A DNA stretch of 64,000 nt from Caenorhabditis elegans (lineage: Eukaryota > Nematoda > Chromadorea > Rhabditida > Rhabditidae): assembly GCF_000002985.6 (NCBI RefSeq), contig NC_003281.10, positions 2,170,001 to 2,234,000 of the forward strand. The letters are read 5' to 3'. Position numbers and translations under genes: made by a program. How positions within the stretch are numbered: the first letter of the stretch is position 1; every line of letters begins with the position of its first letter. Shown piece by piece: positions 54,803 to 64,000 of the stretch. Under the pieces are notes generated by a model, which ran no database searches, was not told the origin of the DNA, and saw only the letters and a program-made list of their open reading frames with translations.

Positions 54803-57125
54803 ATGTCTCTTCCCGGCCAAGATGCTCAATGTGCAAAAGGGGTTTCCTTGCTCAATCTGCCTCTGGATGTTGTGAATCAAGTTTTGGAAAAGTTGGAGCC
54901 CATGGAGTTGTGAGTTACTTATTTTTAAAAAATTGCGAAGTTTTCAAATTTTCTGAGAAAAATATTTTGGCTTGAAATTTATAGGAAAACAATTGATTTG
55001 GCGGGGAATTCGAATTTTTCGCAAAGAAAAAAATTTGGCGGGAAATTCAAATTTAGCGATAAGAAATTTTTGCCAGGAAATTTACATTTTCTGATAATAA
55101 ATTTTGGCATTAAATTTGAAATTTATGAAAAATATTTCGGTTGGAAATTTAAATTTTACTATGAAAAAGTTCTAGGGAAACCAAATTTTTCTAAAAAAAT
55201 TTTTTTAAACTTAAATTTTATGAAAAGGAATTTTGACGGGAAAATCAAATTTTGAAAGAAAAACAGTTTGGCGGGAAATTCAAACTTTCTGAGCAAAATT
55301 TTTGGCAGGAGATTAAAATTTTCTGACAAATAATTTTGGCAATTTTGGCAGGAGATTCAAATTTTCTGAGTAAAAAATTTGGCGGGAACTCAAATTTTCT
55401 GACAAATAATTTTGGCGATAAATTTGAATTTTCTGAAAATATTTCGGTTGGAAATTTAAATTTTACTTTAAAAAAATTCTGGGGGAATTTCAATTTTTCT
55501 GAGAAAATAATTTTGCGAGAAATTTGTTTTTTCGGTAAATTCAAACTTTCTGAGAATTTTTTTTGAACCTAGTGTTGAGAACTGTTAGTTTTCCTACTAA
55601 AAATATAACCAAAATCTAAAATAAATGGGCTTTTTTTCCAGACTGACAGCTCGAAAAGTATGTAGAAGTTTAAGGACATCCGTCGATAAATTCGGACTTC
55701 ATTTTAATAAAATTAGTATATACATATATGATGATAGCATTTCTATATTTTTGGACGGAATCGGAGTCACTTATTCGGATGCAAGGAATGGCAGCTCAAC
55801 TGTGACCTACAATGCACAAAAAACGCTCGTTGATGGAGTAAACTTCATGGAAATAGCATCCAAGGACTTAAAGATATCACTAACTTTGAATCACACATCA
55901 AAATTAGAAATTTGCAATAAGGCCCACAACAGTCACATTTATGGCACTTCTTTATTTCAAAGTTTCAAAAAATGTGCTAACGTGAAGGTACTCACACTTA
56001 TCGGGCTGAAGGATATTCTAACCATGCTCCCATATTTTGATGCTGAAACTCTGGAAAACTTTCAACTATGGGGAGCCGATGCAATTGATGAACAGATAAC
56101 TATTCTGGATCAGTGGAAAAATGCGAAAAAATTTCAACTTTGGAATTCTGATTTTGACGCTAAATTTATAAGCCATCTGTTTCACTTCCAATGCTTTACT
56201 ATTAACACAATGACCGAATTCTCAATAGAGGCTATGATCGAGATTAGAGATGTAAGTTTTAGTTTTTATGCCTTAAAGCCACTCCTTTGGTCCTAAAATG
56301 ACCAAATATCATGATAAAACTTTTCAAAAATTTTTTGAAATTTTTTTATTTACTGTCAAAAAGTGGCAATTACTCAGTTTTTGCCACTCATAATTTTGGA
56401 AGGCGACCAAAAAAAAATTTTTTTTTCGACATTTTTTATGTTTTGATTTTGTTTAAATTATTTGTATTAAAACGTTGTAGAGGTCGAAACATACGACATT
56501 TCTTTAAATTCCCTCAAAAGCTCGCATTTTTCAAAATTTTGGCATTTTGCCAAAACTTTGACTGGAAATTATGAAAAATCTAAAATTTTTTGGAGAGTTT
56601 TATTATGATATTCAGTTGTTTAGAATCATTTTAAGTGCATTTAAACGAAATCCCCACTGGCGCTACTCCACCTTTAATTGCACTTTGTTATACATATAGT
56701 GCGCACAACTGCACCCTTCTTCATGTGAAGGGTTTATGAATTGTTCATGATAAACTAATATTGTTATTGAATTCAGCATATCAAAAAACATAACTCCAAT
56801 TCCTTAAAAATCGAGGTACATACATAGGTTTTTCGTTATCTTGAACCCAATATCAATATCAGATTTTTGTGCAAAAAACTATAAACTTTACAATTACTGT
56901 ATATACTGTATATATTTTTTTAATTTGCAGGATCTGTTGAGAAGAAGCACATTTGAAAGCTGCTACATATATTTCAACAGTTCAAATCCAAAAGAACTTG
57001 CAAAAGTGTTCAACTACACTGGAGGCTATCCTTGTAAAATCGAGTACAACAACAGATTTGCGGTTGAACTTGAAGAGTCCACATTTGAGCCAAATCTTTT
57101 TGAGTTTTGTGTGAAAAGATTATGA
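54803..57125 (+). CDS. F-box/FTH domain protein (copy C)
   Basis: Intact paralogue. Exons 54803-54909 (LLNLPLDVVNQVLEKLEPME, F-box), 55642-56251 (LLTARKVCRSLRTSVDKFG, FTH core with LDQWKNAKKFQ, ending IEIRD) and 56931-57125 (DLLRRSTFESCYIYF... to KRL-stop) are in phase, 303 aa. The N-terminal ~18 residues before the F-box (MSLPGQDAQCAKGVS) are absent from the other copies. AATAAA at 57183. Intron 1 is made of TTTGGCGGGAAATTC repeats; intron 2 carries a 5'-truncated palindromic element. Predicted SCF adaptor; target unknown. Confidence 0.9.
54960..55570. repeat. Degenerate ~55-bp array with TTTGGCGGGAAA in F-box intron 1
   Basis: About eleven imperfect units of the form ATTTGGCGGGAAATTCAAATTTTCTGA in intron 1 of F-box copy C. 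The sites at 55034-55045, 55267-55278 and 55378-55388 keep TTTGGCGGGAA(A), a full match to the E2F consensus; others have lost it. Confidence 0.8.
56271..56678. mobile_element. TTTAAAG palindromic element, 5'-truncated copy
   Basis: Right end GGCGCTACTCCACCTTTAA is intact at 56678. The left end is truncated to TTAAAG directly followed by the inner block CCACTCCTTTGGTCC. Located in intron 2 of F-box copy C. Confidence 0.75.
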
Positions 57126-57182
57126 ATGCAAAATTGTTTGTAGAAATACGATTCAATAAGTCAATACTGTTTTAATTTTGAT

Positions 57183-57188
57183 AATAAA
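57183..57188 (+). terminator. Polyadenylation signal of F-box copy C
   Basis: AATAAA 57 bp after the stop codon. Confidence 0.7.
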
Positions 57189-57699
57189 TGATTTTTGTAG
57201 TCAGGTATTATACTATAAGTATAAAAAGATTGCTTAGGTCTTAACAAATTGTCAGCACACTTTTGGAATTGGAAATGTATCTGAAAAGCTTGAAAATTAA
57301 AATTTCAAAAAACACGTGTTTAGTCAAAAATTCTCAAAGGCTGAAATATTTGAAAATTAAGTTGATTTTTTTTTCAATGTCACAATGTTTTTCAGGTTTT
57401 CATCCCAACTGTCTAGTTTTAATTCTAAATTTTATTTCTCTAAATCTCACAAATGTTCAGTCTGACCTTGAAAGTTGTTCCTACCATTTCAATACACTGT
57501 TCGCTAAATTTGAGAGAAAATACGAGACCATTATTTAATTTTTCCAAAAAGTACATTTTCCACCTATTTCTACTTTCAGGTAATGATTTTTTACAGTATT
57601 GTTTTTTATAATCTGAAATAATATAAATTTCTCAATAATTTATACTTACTCTTCTATTATTTTTCTTCCATTTCTCTTTTTGTACATGTACATTTTCCC

Positions 57700-57712
57700 G
57701 TTTTCCAGATAA
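57700..57712 (+). promoter_or_regulatory. Trans-splice-like acceptor before F-box copy D
   Basis: CGTTTTCCAGATAA ends four bases before the ATG at 57713. A TTTTCCAG acceptor without any upstream cis exon fits leader trans-splicing. Confidence 0.55.
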
Positions 57713-59228
57713 ATGCTGCTAAACCTGCCTCTAGATGTTGTTAATCTAGTTTTGGAAAAAATGGAGCCAAAAGATTTGTGAGTGGTTTTTAGTAGATTTT
57801 GAAATGTTAAAAATTATGTATTTTAGAATATTTTAACTACACTGTTAGTAGTTGTTTCTGAAAAATATTAATTTGAAAATATAAAAGTTAGGACATCCTT
57901 AACTGGTAGCCCTATATTTGTTCACAGGTGGTGTAGTCGACATTTTTTATTACCTTATTAAACTTGAAATTGTCTGAAAACACGAAAATTCGTGATGAAA
58001 TTTTTTGAAAAATTCCAAAAAAAAAAGTTATGGCGGCTCAAAAAATGACCTAAAATTAGTTAAAATGTTCAGTTTAACCGATTTTTCAATGTTGCATTGG
58101 CGTGATATGCAGCAGGGTTGGGCGGCAATTGCCGTTCGGCAAATTGGCAAATTGCCGGTTGCCGAATTGCCGGAAATTTTTAATTCCGGCAATTTGCCGA
58201 TTTGCCGCAAAAAATCGTTTGCCGCTCACCCCTGATATGCACCATAACTGATTAAATACACGATTACTGATCTGATGCACCATAACCAGCACCTATTCAT
58301 CAACGAAGTAATAATTTCCAGATTACGATCCCGAAAAGTATGCCGAACTTTGAGAACTACCGTTGACAAATTTGGAGTCAGTTTTTGGAAAATTAGCTGT
58401 CATGTTTGCAAAGATCTCATCTATATAGCTTTTGACTATGATTCATGCCAATATGTTTCTGCAGCAAATAATTATGGATTTCCAACAGATGATGAACAAA
58501 AACGATATTATGGAGAAGACTTTGTGGAGATAGCGTTCCAAGATTTGAAAATCGTACTGAAGCACGTATCAAGATTGTGTTTTACAAACGATGATAGTAT
58601 CGACAACACCACTTGTTTCATTAACCTTTTGAAATCCGAAGAATGTATTAAAGCACAGGAAATTGAATTTACAAGAATCCCATTCAATGCTGTTGTCTCG
58701 ATTCTACCGATATTCGATTCTCAAGCACTGGACTATATGGTATTGCTATTTGCAAAATCTGACCCTATTGAGCAATTTGAACGAATAACCTACTTGGATC
58801 AATGGAAAAATGCAAAAAATCTCAGATTATATGTTTCCAAGTTAGAAACTTCAATGCTCAATATGTTTCACTTTGAAAACTTCAGTATTGGCAAAATGTC
58901 CAACTTTCCAGTAGAAATGGCAGTTAAAATTCGAGATGTAAGTTAGACTTATATATTTTTTTAAATATTATACTTATTTTCGAAATTTTATGGATTACAG
59001 GATCTCATAACGAAAAGTACATTTCATTCTTGCTCTATAGAATTTGACACATCAAATTCGAACCCGATAGACATTGCGAAAACATTCAAACCGGAATATA
59101 ATGGTGGAAACAAATTCAATTTCGAATATTCAAACAATCTCTACAAATTCAGGATCAAATATGACTTTGCTCTTTTTATTTTAAAGTTGCGACCATCACA
59201 CGAAACTTATAGTCACATTTTTGATTGA
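57713..59228 (+). CDS. F-box/FTH domain protein (copy D)
   Basis: Exons 57713-57777 (MLLNLPLDVVNLVLEKMEPK, F-box), 58322-58937 (LLRSRKVCRTLRTTVDKFG; FTH region with YYGEDFVEIAFQDLKIVLKH and LDQWKNAKNLRL; ends VKIRD) and 59001-59228 (DLITKSTFHSCSIEF... to HIFD-stop) join in phase, 302 aa. The last exon is longer than in its paralogues (75 aa against 64-68) because the stop lies further on. 588 bp after copy C in the same orientation. No AATAAA, only ATTAAA at 59251, with a palindromic element starting at 59263 that may have displaced the original 3' end. Confidence 0.9.
58115..58210. repeat. GGCAAATTGCCGG palindromic repeat in F-box intron
   Basis: One copy of the same repeat as at 285-545 (GGCAAATTGGCAAATTGCCGG, then AATTCCGGCAATTTGCCGAT), in intron 1 of F-box copy D and followed by GATGCACCATAACTGAT-type short repeats that also appear near 60610-60640 and 61315-61350. 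Confidence 0.8.
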
Positions 59229-59262
59229 ATCCTATATGTTTGAGGTTTGAATTAAATTATTG

Positions 59263-59705
59263 TTTAAAGGTGGACTACGCTCAGTGGGGATTTTGTCTAA
59301 ATGCACTTATAGTGATCCAAAACAACCGAATATCATAATAAAACACTCCAAAAAATTTTAGATTTTTTATAGATTCCGGTCAAAGTTTTGGCAAATTGCC
59401 AAAATTTTGAAAAATACGAGCTTTTGAGGAAATTTAAAGAAATGTCGCATTTTTTGACCCACCCTTACAATGATTTAATACAAACAATTTAAACAAAATT
59501 AAAAAAAAAAATGTCGAGAAGAAAAGTTTTTTTTTGGTTGACTTCCAAAATTATGAGTGGCAAAAACTGAATAATTGTCACTTTTTGAGAGTAAATAAAA
59601 AATTTTCAAAAATTAATTGAAAAGTTTTATCATAATAATTTGGTCATTTTGGGACCAAAGGAGTGGTTTTTAACAATTACCCCACTGGCGCTACTCCACA
59701 TTTAA
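59263..59705. mobile_element. TTTAAAGGTGGA palindromic element, longest copy
   Basis: 443 bp with inverted ends TTTAAAGGTGGACTACGCTC and GGCGCTACTCCACATTTAA, pairing inward through GGGGATTTTGTC...GCAATTACCCC-like segments. Lies between the converging ends of F-box copies D and E. No coding frame. Confidence 0.85.
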
Positions 59706-59991
59706 TTGCTTTATTAGACTCGAAATTGTCTAAAAATACAAAATTTTATAATAAAATTTCTTGAAAACTTCTAAAAAATTTATATTGAAATCACCGTCTA
59801 ATGATTGCATACAAGTTAATTATCTTGCGTTTTCAGCTTGATTTAAGTACATTTAAGGTCGATGGAACACCAGATTTTTTTGTGATGGTTTAAAGTCTTC
59901 AAATATTTTTTCGGACAGTTATAAATTCTTACTAAATATATTTATTAGCCACAAATTTCATAAAAAAGATTTTACAGAGAAAGAGCACAGC

Positions 59992-62460
59992 TTAAAATAA
60001 GCTTTGCACTATAAAAATAAATGAATTACAGGTTCCAAGTTCAGAGCGTGTACATGTGATCAAAAAATCAAAATCATCGGTTAAATATATAATTTCAAAT
60101 TCATCGCCGCCAGTATAGTCCGGTTTGAATACTTTTGCAAGCTCGATCGGGTGTGCTTCTCGAATGTATATCTCACAACTTTCAAATGTGCTTCTTCTCA
60201 TTAGATCCTGTAAACTAACTTTGTTTATTGCTCTTTTAGACTTGAAATTATCTGAAAACACCGAATTTTATAATGGCTCAAAAAATTCCCTGAAATTAGT
60301 TAAAATTTGAAATTTGCCCGACTTTTCAGCAGCTGGAAATTCACACTACCTAAATTTAAAAAAAACACCATCTAATTTTAGTTATACAAGTAAATAGGTT
60401 GATAGATCACCATATTTGTTAAAATTTTGTGACTTCTGGTGATCCATAGTTTGGTCCAAAGTTTAGCAAGAAATGGGTGAAAAAGGTTAAACTTTGGTGC
60501 AGCCTAAATCCAAGTTTTGCAAAAGTCTTACTCAACTACTGATCCAAGTTAATAGTTTTGGGCCAAAGTTGGGCAAGAAGCTAGAGCCAGATGCCGAGAT
60601 GACTCATAAGATGCACCATAACTGATTTGATGCACCATCGTTGCATTTATTGAACCCTCATAACTTTTTTTACATAATTTTTCAAGAAGTTTCATTATAA
60701 AATTCTGTCTTTTCAAACAATTTCAAACCTAATCAAGCACAACTGTGAACACTTACATCTCTAATTTTAATTGCAGCTTGAGTGGAAAAATCGATCATTT
60801 CGTAAATATAGAAATTCTGAAGGTGGAACAAATGTTCAATGTATTTGCTGTGCAACCAAGAGGCCTCAAATCGGAATTTTTTCGCATTTTTCCACTGATC
60901 CGAATGAATAATCTGCTCAAATTCTTCATCACAAGCAAACATTTGAATACTCTCCAGAGCATCGAAAAATGGGAGGATAGCGAGTAAAGAGCATTCTTGA
61001 AGAGTTATTTCCTTTGCGTGAATACATTCTTCAGATTTTAAAGATTCGACTAAAATTTTCATAAAATCACATCCAGGATAGCTATCAATATAGAAGCTTG
61101 ACACGTGCTTCATTGCTTTTTTCAGATCCTCAAACGCTGCCCTGGCATAGTTTTTTCCCTCAATTCGGGTTTCCTGGCCTTCATATGTCACAATCGTAGC
61201 ATCCTGTGCTGGCCATAGAAAATTGAAGTAACTTTGATTTTGTGAATCGGGAGCTGTAATTAAACAATGATATTTTGAAATCAGTTTATCTCCCAAATTT
61301 GTCCCAAAAAAATCAGTTATGGTGCATCTAACCGATTATGGTGCATCCAACCAAATCTTGCGCCATTTTGCAACAAAAAAAAACCAAAAATTGATGTTTT
61401 ATATGTTCAACACACACCTGTGTCACTCGGAGATGCACAAGCTATGCCTAAAATTTCAAATTTCCGAAAAATGTTAGATTTTTCATGTTTTTCAGTGATT
61501 TTTGCGAAGAAATGCTCGAAAAAATCAAGTTCCCCGTCGTTTCTTACCATTAAGACTTCGATTTTTGTCCGCCTTGGTACTTGAGTACTTTTGGGCCTAC
61601 AGTAACCAAGAAGCTTTGAGCATATAGGAAAAGTTGCGAAAAGTTCAATTTTTCTGAGAAAATCTGGCAAAAGTTACATTTATTTTTTCGGTGGCCGAAC
61701 TTCTAGATTTTCTAGGCCACCAATCGAAAATAGAGATAATTAGGCCGATTTTTTTTTTGGATTTTTTGATAAATTTTTAGTGTAAAAACGTAATTTTTCT
61801 CGAGATTTTTGTTCAAAATTCTGAAAATCTACAAAAAAATTTTTTCCAGATTTTCAGAAGTTTTCGGTCGGAGCTTTGAGCATTATATATATATATATAT
61901 ATCTTTTTTTTAGGTGCTGCGTGATTTTCTACGATTTTGGGTAGTTTTTATAACGTTTTTTTCCAAAAATATGGCTAAATTTTCAAAAAAAAAGTTTTTT
62001 CTTACCTTTACTGTATTTTATCAGATTTCGGTCCAATTCAAGTTCAATGAAATTTTCGTACAAGTAAATGTGAATTTCATCAAAGCAAATACCAAATTTA
62101 TCTACGGCCGTCCTTAAACTACGACATACTTTTCGAGAAACCAATCTGTAACAAAAATTTGAATAATTTTAGAAAAAAAACCGCTGAGCATTTTTTGAAA
62201 CAAATTTTCAGGCCCCTTACCAGACCATTCTGGAGTGTTTAAAAAAATAATTAAAATTTTTTTTTCATAGTTATTAAGCTTTTCAAAACATTCTCAAGTC
62301 ACGGAAAAATCCAACAAAATTTTTTTCTTTTTTTTTCAATTTTGAAAAAAGACTAGTTTCAAAGTAAATTTAAAATAACTCACAAATCCAGGGGCTCCAT
62401 TTTTTCAAAAACTTGCTCAGCGACATCGAGTATATCTAGCAAAGTTGGTGTCTCGGGCAT
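59992..62460 (-). CDS. F-box/FTH domain protein (copy E) with an extra intron
   Basis: Minus-strand exons 62460-62384 (TLLDILDVAEQVFEKMEPLD, F-box), 62145-62006 (LVSRKVCRSLRTAVDKFGIC..., ends IKYSK), 61253-60757 (APDSQNQSYFNFLWPAQD, then TYEGQETRIEGKNYARAAF, SDQWKNAKKFRF, ends IKIRD) and 60207-59992 (DLMRRSTFESCEIYI... to stop) keep phase and give 309 aa. All paralogues have the second and third blocks as one exon; here they are split by a 752-bp intron with good GTAAG and TTTAATTACAG sites. Alternatively this is two truncated paralogues: the DNA just upstream of 61253 (frame KLISKYHCLI) resembles exon sequence. I prefer the spliced single gene because length and phase are normal. Confidence 0.72.
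60208..60756 (-). other. Last intron of F-box copy E
   Basis: 549 bp, AT-rich, with several GATGCACCATAACTGAT / GATCCAAGTTTTGCAAA short direct repeats at about 60430-60640. No other feature seen. Confidence 0.6.
61254..62005 (-). other. Repeat-filled extra intron of F-box copy E
   Basis: Contains exon-like remnant (about 61254-61296), short GATTATGGTGCATC repeats (about 61315-61350), a truncated hairpin-element tail (61417-61450), a TACTTTTGGGCCTACAGTAACC motif (61587), the GGTGGCCGAAC...TTCTAGGCCACC palindrome (61691-61722) and (TA)n at 61884-61902. Confidence 0.75.
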
Positions 62461-62734
62461 TTTGGAAATTTTCTAAAAATTGAGTAGCAAGATCTAAGAA
62501 AAATCTGAGGAATCACTACAAAAAAGGAACAATTTCAAAATATATTCCTAACTCTAATACAAGACGGAACACACATTTTTGGAGGGCTGTTCAATTTTGA
62601 AAATCTTGTCGTTAATGTTTATAACCACAGGAGAATTGAGAGATAATAAGAACAAACAAAAAATTGATTCTTGCTACTTCTTAGTTTGTAGCAAACTCTG
62701 TTTTCCTTGTTTTTTGAAAAAAATTTTGTATTCC

Positions 62735-63475
62735 AAAAATTTTTCTCGAGTTTTCTAGAAGGACCTAAAACATTCCAGAAATTTTTTTGAATTTTTCAAA
62801 AAGTTTCAGAACATTTTTGGATACTTTCCAATTTTCCAGAAGGATCACGAACATTCCAGATTTTTTAAAAAGTTTTCAGAGGTACGTAGAACATTTCAGA
62901 AATATCTCGCAAATTTTCCAGAAGGTTTTTTTCTTAATTTAATTTTTTTTCAAAGAACATTCCAGAAATTTTTCGAATTTTCCAGAAAGGCTGGTAACAT
63001 TCCAGAATATTTTTAAAAAATTTCCAGAAAGTTCGCGTAACATTTCACAATTTTCTAGAATATTCCAGAATATTTCAGATTTTTATTTAATTTTTCCAAA
63101 ATGACCTATACCATTTTAGATTTTTCTCAAATTTTCTATAAGAACCTAGAACATTCCTGATTTTTTTTGAATTTACTAGAAGTTTCCCGTCGAACCAAAT
63201 TTTTTCGAATTTTTCAAAAGGTTTCGGAAAACTGTAGAATTTTATAGAATTTTCCATCAAGTTTTTTATCAAGTTTTCCAGAAAGTTCCCGTATATCCCA
63301 ATGTTTTTTTTTCAATTTTCCGAAGAAAGCCTGTATTTACGATTCTAGATTTTTCTCGCTATTTCCAGAAAATTTCAGAACATTCCTAAAAAAATTTTGG
63401 TTTCTCCAGAACGTTTAAAAACATTTCAAAATTTTTAAAATTTTTTCAGGTGCAGAGGAACATTCCAGATCTCTC
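62735..63475. promoter_or_regulatory. Array of perfect heat-shock elements
   Basis: About 740 bp of degenerate ~35-45-bp repeats containing ACATTCCAGAA and TTTTCCAGAA. Several match the HSF site of alternating nGAAn pentamers: GAACATTCCAGAA at 62955-62967 is a perfect trimer and TTCTAGAATATTCCAGAA at 63053-63070 a perfect tetramer. It lies 275 bp upstream of the minus-strand F-box copy E and upstream of the partial copy F. HSE-rich repeats in C. elegans are known to be carried by Helitron-derived DNA; whether this one is Helitron-borne I could not decide. Confidence 0.75.
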
Positions 63476-63811
63476 GGGGAGGCTATGCCTAACCTACGTC
63501 ATTGTACAGTTTACCTACCCATCAATATTTACCCCATTCCTCATGTTCATTGTTTTTCTGCGTCCGTTTATCTTTCTTTGATAAACTCACTACATATATA
63601 AGATAAGAGCACAAGGGTTCCTTGTGCAAATACTTTATTTCTCGATGACTTCCTGGTGGGATGGTCTGGTCTATTATTGATTTTTTCCCGAACTTCGAAT
63701 TTTCGAATTGCTAGAGCTCTAGCTGTAAATTTTGGTAAGTTTTGCTCTACGTAAAATTTCGAAATGTCTACTTTTTTCAGATGAGTGAATTTGAATTTCC
63801 GTTGCAACGGA

Positions 63812-63840
63812 CTCATTTGGATCAATGGAAAAATGCAAAA
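63812..63840 (+). pseudogene. Fragment of an FTH exon
   Basis: TTGGATCAATGGAAAAATGC followed by AAAA matches the LDQWKNAK segment in the middle of the FTH exon of copy D (58796). It stands alone about 70 bp upstream of the start of the next FTH exon, in the wrong order, and is followed by a stop (TGGAGTTAG). A scrap of a rearranged paralogue. Confidence 0.7.
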
Positions 63841-63904
63841 TATTGGAGTTAGAGATTTTGGTCTGAAAATTAATTTTTTTCCAATATATGCAGATATTTT
63901 TCAG

Positions 63905-64000
63905 ACTGAGATCTCGTAAAGTATGCCGAAGTTTGAGAACAGCCGTTGATAAATTTGGAATCTTTTTCGATGGAATTATGTATTTTTTTCGTAGAGTTGT
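63905..64000 (+). CDS. F-box/FTH protein, start of exon 2 (3'-partial, copy F)
   Basis: After the acceptor TATTTTTCAG (ends 63904) the frame reads LRSRKVCRSLRTAVDKFGIF-type sequence, the conserved second half of the F-box as in the other copies, and runs open to the window end. No F-box exon 1 (LPLDVVN...LEKMEP) is recognisable in the 1.4 kb upstream, which instead contains the HSE array and an FTH scrap, so this may be a 5'-truncated pseudogene. Confidence 0.7.

Noticed and set aside
57263..57538. Open frame of 91 codons between F-box copies C and D
   Set aside because: Contains an acceptor-like TTTTTCAG and a cysteine-bearing stretch but no partner exon and no family match; it lies after the AATAAA of copy C.
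63610..63628. GCACAAGG/CCTTGTGC small inverted repeat
   Set aside because: An 8-bp stem is expected by chance in 64 kb and has no associated signal.
63568..63825. Minus-strand frame of 85 codons with mixed composition
   Set aside because: Reasonable composition but no recognised domain or splice partner; it overlaps the FTH fragment on the other strand. Left unassigned.

Overview
The window is nematode chromosomal DNA, almost certainly Caenorhabditis elegans. The decisive evidence is four adjacent hairpins at 2453-3193 that I recognise as the mir-229/mir-64/mir-65/mir-66 cluster; I recall this cluster as lying on chromosome III. Short AT-rich exons with TTTCAG acceptors, trans-splice-like acceptors before start codons, palindromic intron repeats with TTACTGTAGC and GTACGCAAACACC cores, FTH-type F-box genes and a serpentine receptor all fit. 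All gene models were built by hand from splice sites and reading phase. Every stated exon chain keeps phase except the one I call frameshifted.

Layout. (1) 1-27694: the 3' two thirds of gcn-1, + strand, 17 exons from 4578, encoding 1739 residues of the HEAT-repeat ribosome-associated activator of GCN2. The window seems to open inside a gcn-1 intron that carries the miRNA cluster in sense. (2) 28019-36762: GatB, the mitochondrial Glu-tRNA(Gln) amidotransferase B subunit, six exons, 506 aa. It starts 324 bp after the gcn-1 stop behind a trans-splice-like acceptor, so the two are probably an operon. An intact inverted copy of GatB exon 5 lies downstream at 37609-37748. (3) 38270-41186: a secreted cystatin-domain protein (200 aa). 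(4) 41541-47095: a secreted class 3 lipase (329 aa). (5) 47204-64000: an accessory cluster of F-box/FTH genes in both orientations. They are at 47204-49494 (-, F-box exon frameshifted), 49761-52365 (+), 54803-57125 (+), 57713-59228 (+), 59992-62460 (-, with an extra intron) and 63905-end (+, partial). An intact serpentine receptor (52483-54000, -) sits among them.

Most of the DNA is intronic and repeat-rich. It includes long inverted repeats, partial copies of gcn-1 exon edges, TAGGC-type arrays, a tandem ~155-bp array in GatB, ~300-bp foldback arrays shared by the cystatin and lipase genes, a 32-bp CCAAT-containing minisatellite, a 419-bp hAT-like element with an 8-bp target duplication, several TTTAAAG-ended palindromic elements, and a tract at 62735-63475 rich in perfect heat-shock elements.

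Functional links: gcn-1 and GatB both concern translation fidelity and stress. The F-box/FTH and chemoreceptor genes belong to fast-evolving nematode families. I found no complete autonomous transposon, CRISPR array, tRNA or rRNA gene.
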